NCBI RefSeq assembly: GCF_947387555.1
Contig: NZ_CANDNZ010000001.1
Coordinates: 1,333,851-1,397,850 of the forward strand
Origin: Thalassomonas sp. RHCl1
GTDB lineage: Bacteria; Pseudomonadota; Gammaproteobacteria; Enterobacterales; Alteromonadaceae
Direction of reading: 5' to 3'
Length of the DNA: 64,000 nt
Shown here piece after piece: positions 53,460-61,838 of this stretch. Numbering within the stretch: position 1 is the stretch's first letter; each line of letters starts with the position of its first letter. A program made the position numbers and the translations under genes. The notes under the pieces were generated by a model. It was not told the DNA's origin and made no database searches. It worked only from the letters and a program-made list of their open reading frames with translations.

Positions 53460-55460
53460 TCAACTCTTACCTTTGATAATGTCCCGAATGATGAAACGGT
53501 TGGGGGCAAGGTTAAATAACATTTTACTGTCTACCGGGTAGGGCGTGCCGCAGATATCGGCAGCTAAGATATCTGCGAGCAGTGGAGCCGAGCAAAGTCC
53601 CCGGGCACCCAGACCCGTCATCAGGTAAAGGTTGTCTATTACCGGAGCAGCCTGGTTAAAGCGCCAGTTTTTATCTTTGGCCAGGTGGGCATACGTGGTT
53701 TTATGGGCCTCGATATCCGGCATAGGCCCTACCATGGGAATGTGATCCGGGGTCATGCAGCGTAACCTGGCCTTACTGGCGATAACATCTTCTGCGCGCC
53801 ATTGACTCACCCCGGGTAAGCACTTATCCAGCATCGCCAGGTTATAGGCATCGTCTTCGGCTTTGGCATCGGTATCAAAGCTGTTTTTCTCAAACGTCGC
53901 CCCGATACAGTGCAGCCCCTTATGCTCAGGTGTCAGATAGCCCTTGTGGCACAATACCGTGCTTAACTTGCCTGTTTCCGGATTGGTTTGCATCGAGCTG
54001 ACCTGGCCCCGCACCGAGCTTAGCGGCAATTGAGCTGCGATGTTTAATTTTATCGACTCGGCGCCGCCGCAGATAATCAGCACTTTTTCGTTAAAGCTGG
54101 CGTGTTCGCTGCCTAGTTGCCAGCTGAGATCTTCATTTTGCTGAATGTGCTCAATTTTTATGTCCGTTTTGATTTTCAAGCGGTTAGTTGCCTGTGCGGC
54201 GCTAAACAGTGTTTTTACCAGCTCGCCGGGGGCAATCCAGCCGGCGCCCGGCATAAATAAACCGCCAAAGTCGAGCTTGAGTCCGGCAAGTTCACTGGCC
54301 TGCGCTGCGTTAACGCCGTGTATTAAGGTTTCTGGCCAGCTTTTTAACTGCTCAAACAGTTGCTGGCGCTTTTCCAGGCTTTCCTTATAAGAGACTTCCA
54401 GCAAACCGCACCATTGGTGGGGAAAGTGATGGCCTTCATCGCTCATTTGCTGGTAAAGGGTTTTGGCCCGGAGAAAGGCTTGTTGGTAAAACAGGCTGAT
54501 ATCATCGGCTTGCTGATGCAATAGCGGATATAAAGCGCCGATGGCATTGCTTGAAGCCCCCTGCGCCACTGTACTGTCCTGGCAATATAAGTTCACTTTC
54601 ACGCCGAGCCGGGTTAAGGCGTATGCCGCGCAGGCGGATGCAATACCGCCACCGATAATACCCACCTGGTGGGGTTTGTTGATGCTCGGCCTTAACCGGT
54701 AACCTTTACCGGAATTTTTATCCTGCTGGAAAATGCCGGTTAACATCTGTTTTTTCTTGCCGCCGGTGGCTTTTTTCTCCAGGCGAAAACCTATTTCGGC
54801 CAGCTGCCGCCGGACCAGGCCGGCCACGGTAAAGGTGGCGACACTGGCTTGTTCCTTCGATAATCGGGCGATTTGCTCAAATAAAGGGGCATGCCACATG
54901 TCCGGGTTTTTTCTCGGGGAAAAACCGTCCAGGTACCAGGCATCCACCAAGCCGCTTTTTTTGCTTTTAAGGGCGGAAAAGGCCTGAGCAGCGTCATCAA
55001 AATAAAGTTGCAACGTGACTTTGCCGCCCAGGAATTTTCCCTGCCACATGTGTTCGCACTTATCCGGATATTGCTCAACCAGGGATTGTGCATATTCTGC
55101 CAGTTCCGGCAAAATGGCCAATGATTTTTTAAGTTGCTCTTTTGTCAGTGGATATTTCTCAACACTGATAAAGCTCAGGGGGAGTAGCGTATTTTCCCCG
55201 CTTTTTTGCTGCGCCAGTTGTTGCTGCGCTTTTTGATACACCTGTAAGGTGAGTAGAAAATTTAACCCGCTGCCAAAGCCGGTTTCGGCGATGGTTAACG
55301 GTGATTTACCCTGCAGCAGGCGGTTATAGATATCATTGCCCTGGATAAAGACGGCACTGCTTTGCTGGCAGCCTGAGTCTGAGTCGAAGTAAATATCTTG
55401 GAACTGTTCTGAAAAAGGGGCGCCGTCGGCGCCGAAAGAAATTGGGTTATCGCTGTTCAC
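53460..55460 (-). CDS. mnmC: Bifunctional tRNA mnm5s2U34 methyltransferase/oxidoreductase MnmC
   Basis: 666 residues. N-terminal methyltransferase: [31 protein letters not shown] (SAM loop), [17 protein letters not shown]-terminal FAD oxidoreductase: [56 protein letters not shown]. It performs the last two steps of mnm5s2U34 synthesis in the tRNA wobble position. Divergent from fabB, as in E. coli. Confidence 0.97.
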   Translation of the reverse strand: MNSDNPISFGADGAPFSEQFQDIYFDSDSGCQQSSAVFIQGNDIYNRLLQGKSPLTIAETGFGSGLNFLLTLQVYQKAQQQLAQQKSGENTLLPLSFISVEKYPLTKEQLKKSLAILPELAEYAQSLVEQYPDKCEHMWQGKFLGGKVTLQLYFDDAAQAFSALKSKKSGLVDAWYLDGFSPRKNPDMWHAPLFEQIARLSKEQASVATFTVAGLVRRQLAEIGFRLEKKATGGKKKQMLTGIFQQDKNSGKGYRLRPSINKPHQVGIIGGGIASACAAYALTRLGVKVNLYCQDSTVAQGASSNAIGALYPLLHQQADDISLFYQQAFLRAKTLYQQMSDEGHHFPHQWCGLLEVSYKESLEKRQQLFEQLKSWPETLIHGVNAAQASELAGLKLDFGGLFMPGAGWIAPGELVKTLFSAAQATNRLKIKTDIKIEHIQQNEDLSWQLGSEHASFNEKVLIICGGAESIKLNIAAQLPLSSVRGQVSSMQTNPETGKLSTVLCHKGYLTPEHKGLHCIGATFEKNSFDTDAKAEDDAYNLAMLDKCLPGVSQWRAEDVIASKARLRCMTPDHIPMVGPMPDIEAHKTTYAHLAKDKNWRFNQAAPVIDNLYLMTGLGARGLCSAPLLADILAADICGTPYPVDSKMLFNLAPNRFIIRDIIKGKS

Positions 55461-55544
55461 AGGGCTATAAATTGCTGTTAGTTTATATATATACGATGTA
55501 TTTTACCTGTACTTTGGCTGCTGTGTCATATAAATTAATGAGTC

Positions 55545-55562
55545 AGTGTACAGGTGTACGCT
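55545..55562. promoter_or_regulatory. FabR-like operator upstream of fabB
   Basis: AGTGTACAGGTGTACGCT, an imperfect palindrome resembling the E. coli FabR site (AGCGTACA-x-TGTxCGCT form). FabR represses unsaturated fatty acid synthesis genes. Confidence 0.6.
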
Positions 55563-55573
55563 GGACAGACCAG
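55561..55573. promoter_or_regulatory. FadR-like operator upstream of fabB
   Basis: CTGGACAGACCAG, close to the FadR core CTGGTCCGACCAG. It abuts the FabR-like site, reproducing the dual activator/repressor arrangement known at E. coli fabB. Confidence 0.55.
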
Positions 55574-55635
55574 TATCAGGGGCAAAAGTCGGTATGATAT
55601 GCCCGAATTTTAAATATTAATATGGTTATATAGAA

Positions 55636-56847
55636 ATGAAACGTGTAGTGATCACCGGATTAGGTATTGTCTCTAGCATAGGTAACAATGCAGAAGAAGT
55701 TTTAGCTTCGTTAAAATCAGGACGTTCAGGGATTTCCCGCTCAGAAAGCTTTGCCGAGAAAGGCCTGCGCAGCCAGGTATGGGGCAAGCCGGATATTGAA
55801 ACTAAAGATCATATCGACCGTAAAGCGCTGCGCTTTATGGGCGATGCTGCAGGTTACGCTCATATCGCCATGCAACAGGCTATTGAAGATGCCAAGTTGA
55901 CTCCGGAGCAAGTGTCTAACTTCCGCACCGGTATTGTTGCCGGCTCAGGCGGCGCTTCCTCGTTGAATGTGGTTAATTCCGCCGATACCTTAAGAGAGCG
56001 CGGCGTTAAACGCGTAGGGGCTTATGCGGTACCTAAAACCATGTCCAGTACTTGTTCAGCCTGTCTGGCCACACCTTTTAAAATCAAAGGGGTGAATTAT
56101 TCCATCAGCTCGGCTTGTGCTACCAGTGCCCACTGTATCGGTAATGCCATGGAGCTGATCCAGCTGGGTAAACAAGATATCGTTTTTGCCGGCGGCGGGG
56201 AAGAAGTGGACTGGTCACTGGCGATGATGTTTGATGGCATGGGCGCCTTGTCTTCTCAATATAACGATAGCCCGGAAACGGCTTCGCGCACCTATGATGC
56301 CGACCGTGACGGTTTTGTTATTTCTGGCGGCGGTGGTATGGTCGTGGTTGAAGAACTTGAACACGCTCTGGCCCGTGGTGCTCATATTTATGCCGAACTG
56401 GTTGGCTACGGCGCAACTTCAGACGGTTATGATATGGTAGCCCCAAGTGGTGAAGGCGCGGTGCGTTGTATGCAGCAGGCGATGGAAGGCGTAGAAGGCA
56501 AGGTGGATTACCTGAATACTCACGGCACTTCAACACCTGTTGGTGATGTTAAAGAGTTAGGCGCTATTCAGGAAGTGTTCGGTCAGGAATCTCCGGCTAT
56601 CAGTGCTACTAAAGCCATGACAGGTCATGCCTTAGGTGCTGCCGGTGTTCATGAAGCGATTTATTCTATGTTGATGATGGAGCATAACTTTGTTGCCCCG
56701 TCGGTGAATATCACGAATTTGGACGAGCAGGCCGAGGGTCTGGATATCGTCACTGAAAAACGTGATACCGAGTTAAACCTGGTGATGTCGAACAGTTTCG
56801 GTTTCGGTGGCACTAACGCTACTTTGGTTATGAAAAAATACAAATAA
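55636..56847 (+). CDS. fabB: 3-oxoacyl-ACP synthase I FabB
   Basis: 403 residues. Begins [20 protein letters not shown]. Active-site Cys in [20 protein letters not shown], His in [18 protein letters not shown] and His in [20 protein letters not shown]. FabB condenses malonyl-ACP with acyl-ACP and is required for unsaturated fatty acid elongation. Control by FabR/FadR-like sites upstream supports FabB rather than FabF. Confidence 0.96.
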   Translation: MKRVVITGLGIVSSIGNNAEEVLASLKSGRSGISRSESFAEKGLRSQVWGKPDIETKDHIDRKALRFMGDAAGYAHIAMQQAIEDAKLTPEQVSNFRTGIVAGSGGASSLNVVNSADTLRERGVKRVGAYAVPKTMSSTCSACLATPFKIKGVNYSISSACATSAHCIGNAMELIQLGKQDIVFAGGGEEVDWSLAMMFDGMGALSSQYNDSPETASRTYDADRDGFVISGGGGMVVVEELEHALARGAHIYAELVGYGATSDGYDMVAPSGEGAVRCMQQAMEGVEGKVDYLNTHGTSTPVGDVKELGAIQEVFGQESPAISATKAMTGHALGAAGVHEAIYSMLMMEHNFVAPSVNITNLDEQAEGLDIVTEKRDTELNLVMSNSFGFGGTNATLVMKKYK

Positions 56848-56870
56848 CAAGGGGTTACTTGTTGTTTTGA

Positions 56871-56895
56871 AGGGCGCCGGTTGGCGCCTTTTTTA
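56871..56895 (+). terminator. Terminator of fabB
   Basis: AGGGCGCC-GGTT-GGCGCCTT followed by T. Confidence 0.9.
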
Positions 56896-57002
56896 TATGC
56901 CGGTTAAAAGGGATATTGTGTTGATATTGAGGTGAAAGAAAGGTATTAGCGACTACACTCATGGTAAGTGAAAAGCGTTTTATTAATGCTGGGGAAACTT
57001 TT

Positions 57003-58226
57003 ATGTCCCGGTCACTTTCATTAGATTATTCTGCGTTGCTAATTGAGCAATGGTCGCAAACCTTGAACCTGCTGGCAGATATTTTGGACATGCCTGCGGT
57101 ATTGATCATGAAGCTTGAGGGCGAACATATTAAAGTGTTTGCTAAAAGTGAAGGACAGCAAAATCCCTATCAGGTGGGGGAGGCGGAAGTTTTTGACGGT
57201 TCGGGGCTTTATTGTGAACATGTCATCAAAAACCAGGAACTGTTGGAGGTTAATAACGCCCTTAAAGATCCGTACTGGGACGCTAATCCGGATATTAAGC
57301 TTAATATGATCTATTACCTGGGTTTGCCGCTCAATTATAGTGATGGCCAGCCATTTGGTACCATTTGTGCGCTTGATAGCCGTGAACGCCCGACAGAAAA
57401 AAAATTCCAAAAGTTATTGCTGCATATTAAAAATACCCTTGAAGATCAGTTAAAGGCCTATGATGTTCAACAGCAGGTGATTGAGCATAAGAGCCAAAGT
57501 CATGTTGAAAACCTGATCCGCGGTATGGCCCATGAGCTTAATACGCCTGCAGGGATCGCTATCACCTCTGTTACTACTTTGAGCAGCATGCTTGGTGTGC
57601 TGACTCAGGATTTTCATCAGCAAACCCTGTCTAAACATCAATTTCTCGCTTTTGAAGAAAAAGCTTCACCTTGCCTGGAGCTGATCAGCACCAGTTTGGG
57701 GAAAATTTCCAAACTGGTCGAACGTTTTAAAGATCTTTCCATGCAATTTTCCATGGATGTCAGCAATATCCGTCTTGCACGTTTTTTGAAAGCCTTATGT
57801 GAGAGGTTTAACCACACCTATGGCAAACAGCAGGTGAACTTTCGGTTAAATGCCCCTGATAAGCTTACTTTACGCAGTATTCCGGTGTTGCTGCAAACCG
57901 TTATTACCGAATTAGTGGAAAATGCGGTGGAGCATGCCTTTGAAAACACAAAAACAAAACGCATTGATATTGAGGTTGAGCGCTTTCATTACAGGATTTT
58001 GCTTAGGATTAGTGATAATGGTATCGGCATAAAGCACAATATTTCCGGAGATGTTTTTTCTCCCTGTTTTGCTCGAAAACAAGCGGGACGCTTTGGTTTA
58101 GGGCTTTGCGTGGTCAATAAAATTGTGCAAATGCAACTTAAAGGCGATATCAAGTTGGTTTCAGCGGACCAGAATATCGCTGATCAGGGAACTGTGTTTG
58201 AAATAGTGCTGCCGGATTTGCCTTAA
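57003..58226 (+). CDS. GAF-domain sensor histidine kinase
   Basis: 407 residues from ATG 57003 (GGGGAAA upstream); an earlier ATG at 56961 has no ribosome site. Residues 15-155 are a GAF domain (YCEHVIKNQELLEVNNALKD, YYLGLPLNYSDGQPFGTICA). The kinase core has the H box MAHELNTPAGIAI (His about 178), N box ELVENAVEHAF, G1 RISDNGIGI and G2 GRFGLGLCVVNKIV. No membrane helix is visible, so it is cytoplasmic. No response regulator is adjacent; partner unknown. Confidence 0.88.
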   Translation: MSRSLSLDYSALLIEQWSQTLNLLADILDMPAVLIMKLEGEHIKVFAKSEGQQNPYQVGEAEVFDGSGLYCEHVIKNQELLEVNNALKDPYWDANPDIKLNMIYYLGLPLNYSDGQPFGTICALDSRERPTEKKFQKLLLHIKNTLEDQLKAYDVQQQVIEHKSQSHVENLIRGMAHELNTPAGIAITSVTTLSSMLGVLTQDFHQQTLSKHQFLAFEEKASPCLELISTSLGKISKLVERFKDLSMQFSMDVSNIRLARFLKALCERFNHTYGKQQVNFRLNAPDKLTLRSIPVLLQTVITELVENAVEHAFENTKTKRIDIEVERFHYRILLRISDNGIGIKHNISGDVFSPCFARKQAGRFGLGLCVVNKIVQMQLKGDIKLVSADQNIADQGTVFEIVLPDLP

Positions 58227-58336
58227 AGAGATAATACGTGCTGGATATATATCAGCAATAAACGTGTGTTTTTACATAGAGTAAGGTTTCGCAGCCGGGC
58301 CAGGTTAGCCTTTAGTCCGACTGCAATCTTTAGCCG

Positions 58337-59221
58337 TTAAGCGCGTTTACGTCTGGCAAAACCCAGGGCGGCAATGCCTAAACCGAATAACGCCAGGCTG
58401 CCTGGCGCAGGTACGCTACAAGGGGGCTGATCGGCGCCGCCACAGGTACCAAAGGTTTCACTGCCCATGGTGGATGAGACGGCGGCATAATTCCAGGCAT
58501 CGAGGTTGGAGCCATGATAGGCAACCGGGGTCAACATCTGGCCGTTGGCCTGTAAGCCGGTGGCGACAAAACCTGTGGTTGAGTTGTCGTTGATACAACC
58601 GCTGCTGCTATCTGAGCGGCAGGTGTCCAGCGAGTCGAGGTACAGGGGGGAGTTGACATCCACCACAGCTTGCGAGCTCGGATATGAACCATAGCTGCCA
58701 TAGAAGCCGCTGACACCTATGGCGTTATTGATATTGTTAATGCCGGAGGCGAAAACATTGTGATCTGTACCCAGCACCAGGCCGCCGCCGCGAAGATCCA
58801 GCTGGTGGGCATAGTTTTGCATCCAGGCATCTTCCGCCGACATGTTGTTGGCATTGGTCCAGCTAGCGTAAGAAGAAATCATCCGACCATCTAAAATTAA
58901 ATTTTGCTCGGTGAGGTTGTTATACCAGTTGCCGATATTGGCATAGTTGGCATTTTGAATGGCGGAATTGTCGGCGCCGACCGATAAGTCATAAACGAAA
59001 ATCTGGTCAAAGCTGCTGTAGTCGTCATAAACGGCGTCATTGAGAAACCTTGTGGTGACATCATGGCCAGCGGCGCTCAGCATAGCTGCCAGGCCATTAC
59101 CGTCAGCGACATAGTTGCCGGTGTTGACATGGGCAAATAAAATTTGTGAGGCGTTGGCAGATACAGCAGTAGAAAGTACCAGGCCAGAAACCAGGCCTTT
59201 TAAGAGGTTTTTATACATCAT
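58337..59221 (-). CDS. PEP-CTERM sorting-domain protein
   Basis: 294 residues. Signal peptide MMYKNLLKGLVSGLVLSTAV up to about Ser23. The mature part begins like a GATase/ThuA-type fold (QILFAHVNTGNYVADGNGLA, LNDAVYDDYSSFDQIFVYDL) and contains GGGLVLGTDHNVFASGINNI. The C-terminal signal is SVPAPGSLALFGLGIAALGF then ARRKRA, the VPAPG variant of PEP-CTERM. Exosortase-dependent sorting is inferred. Third PEP-CTERM protein in the window. Confidence 0.85.
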   Translation of the reverse strand: MMYKNLLKGLVSGLVLSTAVSANASQILFAHVNTGNYVADGNGLAAMLSAAGHDVTTRFLNDAVYDDYSSFDQIFVYDLSVGADNSAIQNANYANIGNWYNNLTEQNLILDGRMISSYASWTNANNMSAEDAWMQNYAHQLDLRGGGLVLGTDHNVFASGINNINNAIGVSGFYGSYGSYPSSQAVVDVNSPLYLDSLDTCRSDSSSGCINDNSTTGFVATGLQANGQMLTPVAYHGSNLDAWNYAAVSSTMGSETFGTCGGADQPPCSVPAPGSLALFGLGIAALGFARRKRA

Positions 59222-59486
59222 CGAAAATCCTGTTCAATAGTATTGTTATTTTATGTTTTTTGACGTTAAAAATTTGTCATGGAATCATTAGCAGTAACTA
59301 TGCCAATCATTTTTTAGCGCTTATTTGTCGCTATGGGAATAAAATCTCTCTATGAATAGGCGGGCCGATGATCTTTTCTTGTCTTTTCAGCGATAAATCT
59401 TTTGTTGTCCGTTTTTTTCTGTTTGAAAATCCCTGATAATAGCGTCACCCTTTCTTCCCTTAATAAGGCGCAGCTTCAGATCCGCC

Positions 59487-60608
59487 ATGAAAATTTATTA
59501 CGATGAGAATATGCCGTTCGCCCGGGAGTTTTTTGCCGGGCTTGGCGAGTTAATTCCCTTTGCCGGCCGGGAGCTTACCCCGCAGATAGCGGCAGATGCC
59601 GATGTATTGCTGGTGCGCTCCATCACCCAAGTCAATAAAGCCTTACTCAGTGAAAATAAAGGGTTGCAGTTTGTCGGGACCGCCACTATAGGGGTGGATC
59701 ATATCGACCAGGCCTATTTAAGTAGCCGTAATATCGCCTTTAGTGCCGCTCCCGGCTGTAACGCGATCTCAGTCGCCGAATATGTGCTCAGCGCCCTGGT
59801 GGTTCTGGCTGAGCGTTATTTACTGGATTTATCTGCTTTAACCGTGGGGATTGTCGGCGCCGGTAATACCGGTACCCGGTTAAGTGAAAAACTTGATGCT
59901 TTAGGCATTAACTATTGCCTGTGTGACCCCTTGTTGGAGCAGCAGGGGGATGAACGGGAGTTTAGCTCCCTTGAGCAGGTACTCAATTGCGATGTTATTT
60001 CCTTGCATGTGCCATTAACCACCACAGGAGAATATCCCAGTCATCACTTACTTGACCGGGATAAGCTGGCACGGCTGACAGACAGGCAAATTCTTATCAA
60101 TGCCTGCCGGGGGGAAGTGGTGGATAATCAGGCGCTGCTGGCCCTGAAACAACAGGGGCACGGGGTGAAACTGGTGTGGGATGTCTGGGAAAATGAGCCG
60201 GATATTTTACAGCCCCTGATTGAGCATACCGAAATTGCTACTGCCCACATTGCCGGCTACAGCCTGGAAGGAAAAGCGCGCGGCAGTGAAATGCTGTATC
60301 TGGCTTTGTGTAAGCAACTGAAAATTAAACCTAATTTGACGCTTGAACAGTTTTTGCCACAAGCGGCTATAAGTTATGTAGAAATAAAACAACATTTTGA
60401 TGAAATTATACTAAACCAGCTGGTAAAAATGGTTTACGATGTCAGGCGTGACGATGGCATTTTTCGTCAACAACTAAATAGTCAAGGTTTTGACATGCTT
60501 CGTAAAAATTATCCGGTACGCCGGGAGTTTTCCGCGGTAACCGTCGCCTTGCCAGAACAGGCCAGCAGTGATGTGCCCCATCGGCTGGGTTTTAATTTTC
60601 CCCGATAA
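59487..60608 (+). CDS. pdxB: 4-phosphoerythronate dehydrogenase PdxB
   Basis: 373 residues. Begins MKIYYDENMPFAREFFAGLG. NAD-binding GIVGAGNTGTRLSEKLDALG, catalytic Arg in INACRGEVVDNQALL, Glu in WENEPDIL and His in TAHIAGYSLEGKARG. Catalyses the second step of de novo pyridoxal phosphate synthesis. Followed by asd after 24 bp (operon), as in E. coli pdxB-usg. Confidence 0.97.
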   Translation: MKIYYDENMPFAREFFAGLGELIPFAGRELTPQIAADADVLLVRSITQVNKALLSENKGLQFVGTATIGVDHIDQAYLSSRNIAFSAAPGCNAISVAEYVLSALVVLAERYLLDLSALTVGIVGAGNTGTRLSEKLDALGINYCLCDPLLEQQGDEREFSSLEQVLNCDVISLHVPLTTTGEYPSHHLLDRDKLARLTDRQILINACRGEVVDNQALLALKQQGHGVKLVWDVWENEPDILQPLIEHTEIATAHIAGYSLEGKARGSEMLYLALCKQLKIKPNLTLEQFLPQAAISYVEIKQHFDEIILNQLVKMVYDVRRDDGIFRQQLNSQGFDMLRKNYPVRREFSAVTVALPEQASSDVPHRLGFNFPR

Positions 60609-60632
60609 GAGTAAGAGAAGAGAGAGAGGAGC

Positions 60633-61652
60633 ATGGCACAGAAATTTGATGTTTGCGTACTTGGTGCAACCGGTTTGGTAGGCAAAACCATTATTGAAAT
60701 TCTTGAACAAAGAGATTTTCCCATCAATAAACTTTACCCCTTGGCAAGCGCACGCTCTGCCGGTGAATTTGTGGAATTTAACGGGGAAAGTATTGAAGTT
60801 TTAGACGCCGATAATTTTGACTGGAGCCAGGCCCAGATTGGTTTCTTTTCTGCCGGCGGCGCCGTGTCTGCAAAATATGCTCCTATTGCCGGCGATGAAG
60901 GCTGTATTGTGATTGATAATACTTCTGAGTTCCGCTACGACGCCGATATTCCGCTGGTGGTGCCGGAAGTGAATCCCCAGGCACTGGCCGAGTACCGTAA
61001 CCGTAATATTATCGCCAACCCCAACTGTTCAACCATCCAGATGATGGTGGCGTTAAAGCCTATCTATGATGCCGTAGGACTTGAGCGTATCAATGTCAGC
61101 ACTTACCAGTCGGTTTCTGGTGCCGGTAAAGAGGCCATGGATGAATTGGCCAAGCAGTGTGCGGACTTGCTTAGCGGTAAGCCGATCGACCCTAAAGTAT
61201 TCTCCCGCCAGATTGCCTTTAATGTCATTCCGCAAATCGACAGTTTTGAAGACAACGGTTATACCCGTGAAGAAATGAAAATGGTCTGGGAAACGAAAAA
61301 GATCCTCGGCGATGAAAATGTGCTGGTGAACCCGACCGCGGTACGGGTACCGGTCTTTTTCGGTCACGGCGAAGCCTTGCATATCGAAACCGGCTCACCG
61401 ATTTCTGCCGAAGAAGTCAAAGACCTGTTAAGCCAGGCACCGGGTTTGGTGGTTTGTGAGCAGGATGAGGACTTCCCGACCCAGATAGGCAATGCCAGCG
61501 GTCAGGACGATACTTATGTCGGACGTATCCGCGAAGATATCAGTCACAATAATGGCATCAATATGTGGATAGTGGCGGATAATACCCGCAAGGGGGCGGC
61601 GACCAACAGTATCCAGATTGCCGAGCTGTTGATCAAAGAATATTTATCCTAA
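60633..61652 (+). CDS. asd: Aspartate-semialdehyde dehydrogenase
   Basis: 339 residues. QKFDVCVLGATGLVGKTIIE NADP loop, FFSAGGAVSAKYAP, IANPNCSTIQMMVAL with the catalytic Cys, TYQSVSGAGKEAMDEL and VPVFFGHGEALHIE. It belongs to the Asd/Usg group found next to pdxB and fimV. It makes aspartate semialdehyde for lysine, methionine and threonine synthesis; in E. coli the equivalent position holds the paralogue Usg, but the active-site residues here look intact. GAGAGGAG precedes the ATG. Confidence 0.93.
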   Translation: MAQKFDVCVLGATGLVGKTIIEILEQRDFPINKLYPLASARSAGEFVEFNGESIEVLDADNFDWSQAQIGFFSAGGAVSAKYAPIAGDEGCIVIDNTSEFRYDADIPLVVPEVNPQALAEYRNRNIIANPNCSTIQMMVALKPIYDAVGLERINVSTYQSVSGAGKEAMDELAKQCADLLSGKPIDPKVFSRQIAFNVIPQIDSFEDNGYTREEMKMVWETKKILGDENVLVNPTAVRVPVFFGHGEALHIETGSPISAEEVKDLLSQAPGLVVCEQDEDFPTQIGNASGQDDTYVGRIREDISHNNGINMWIVADNTRKGAATNSIQIAELLIKEYLS

Positions 61653-61838
61653 ATCCTGTTTCAAGGGTAAAAGAGAGGATTTCCTAAAGTAAATCAGAAA
61701 CTAGCCGTTATAGATCATGGTTGGTTTCTGGTTTATATTAATAGTTATTAGTACTTGGAACAAACTTTGCTTTATTATATTGGTCTAAGAAGTGCCAATC
61801 TATTGGCGATAAAAATGATTATAACTAGGAAATTCTAG

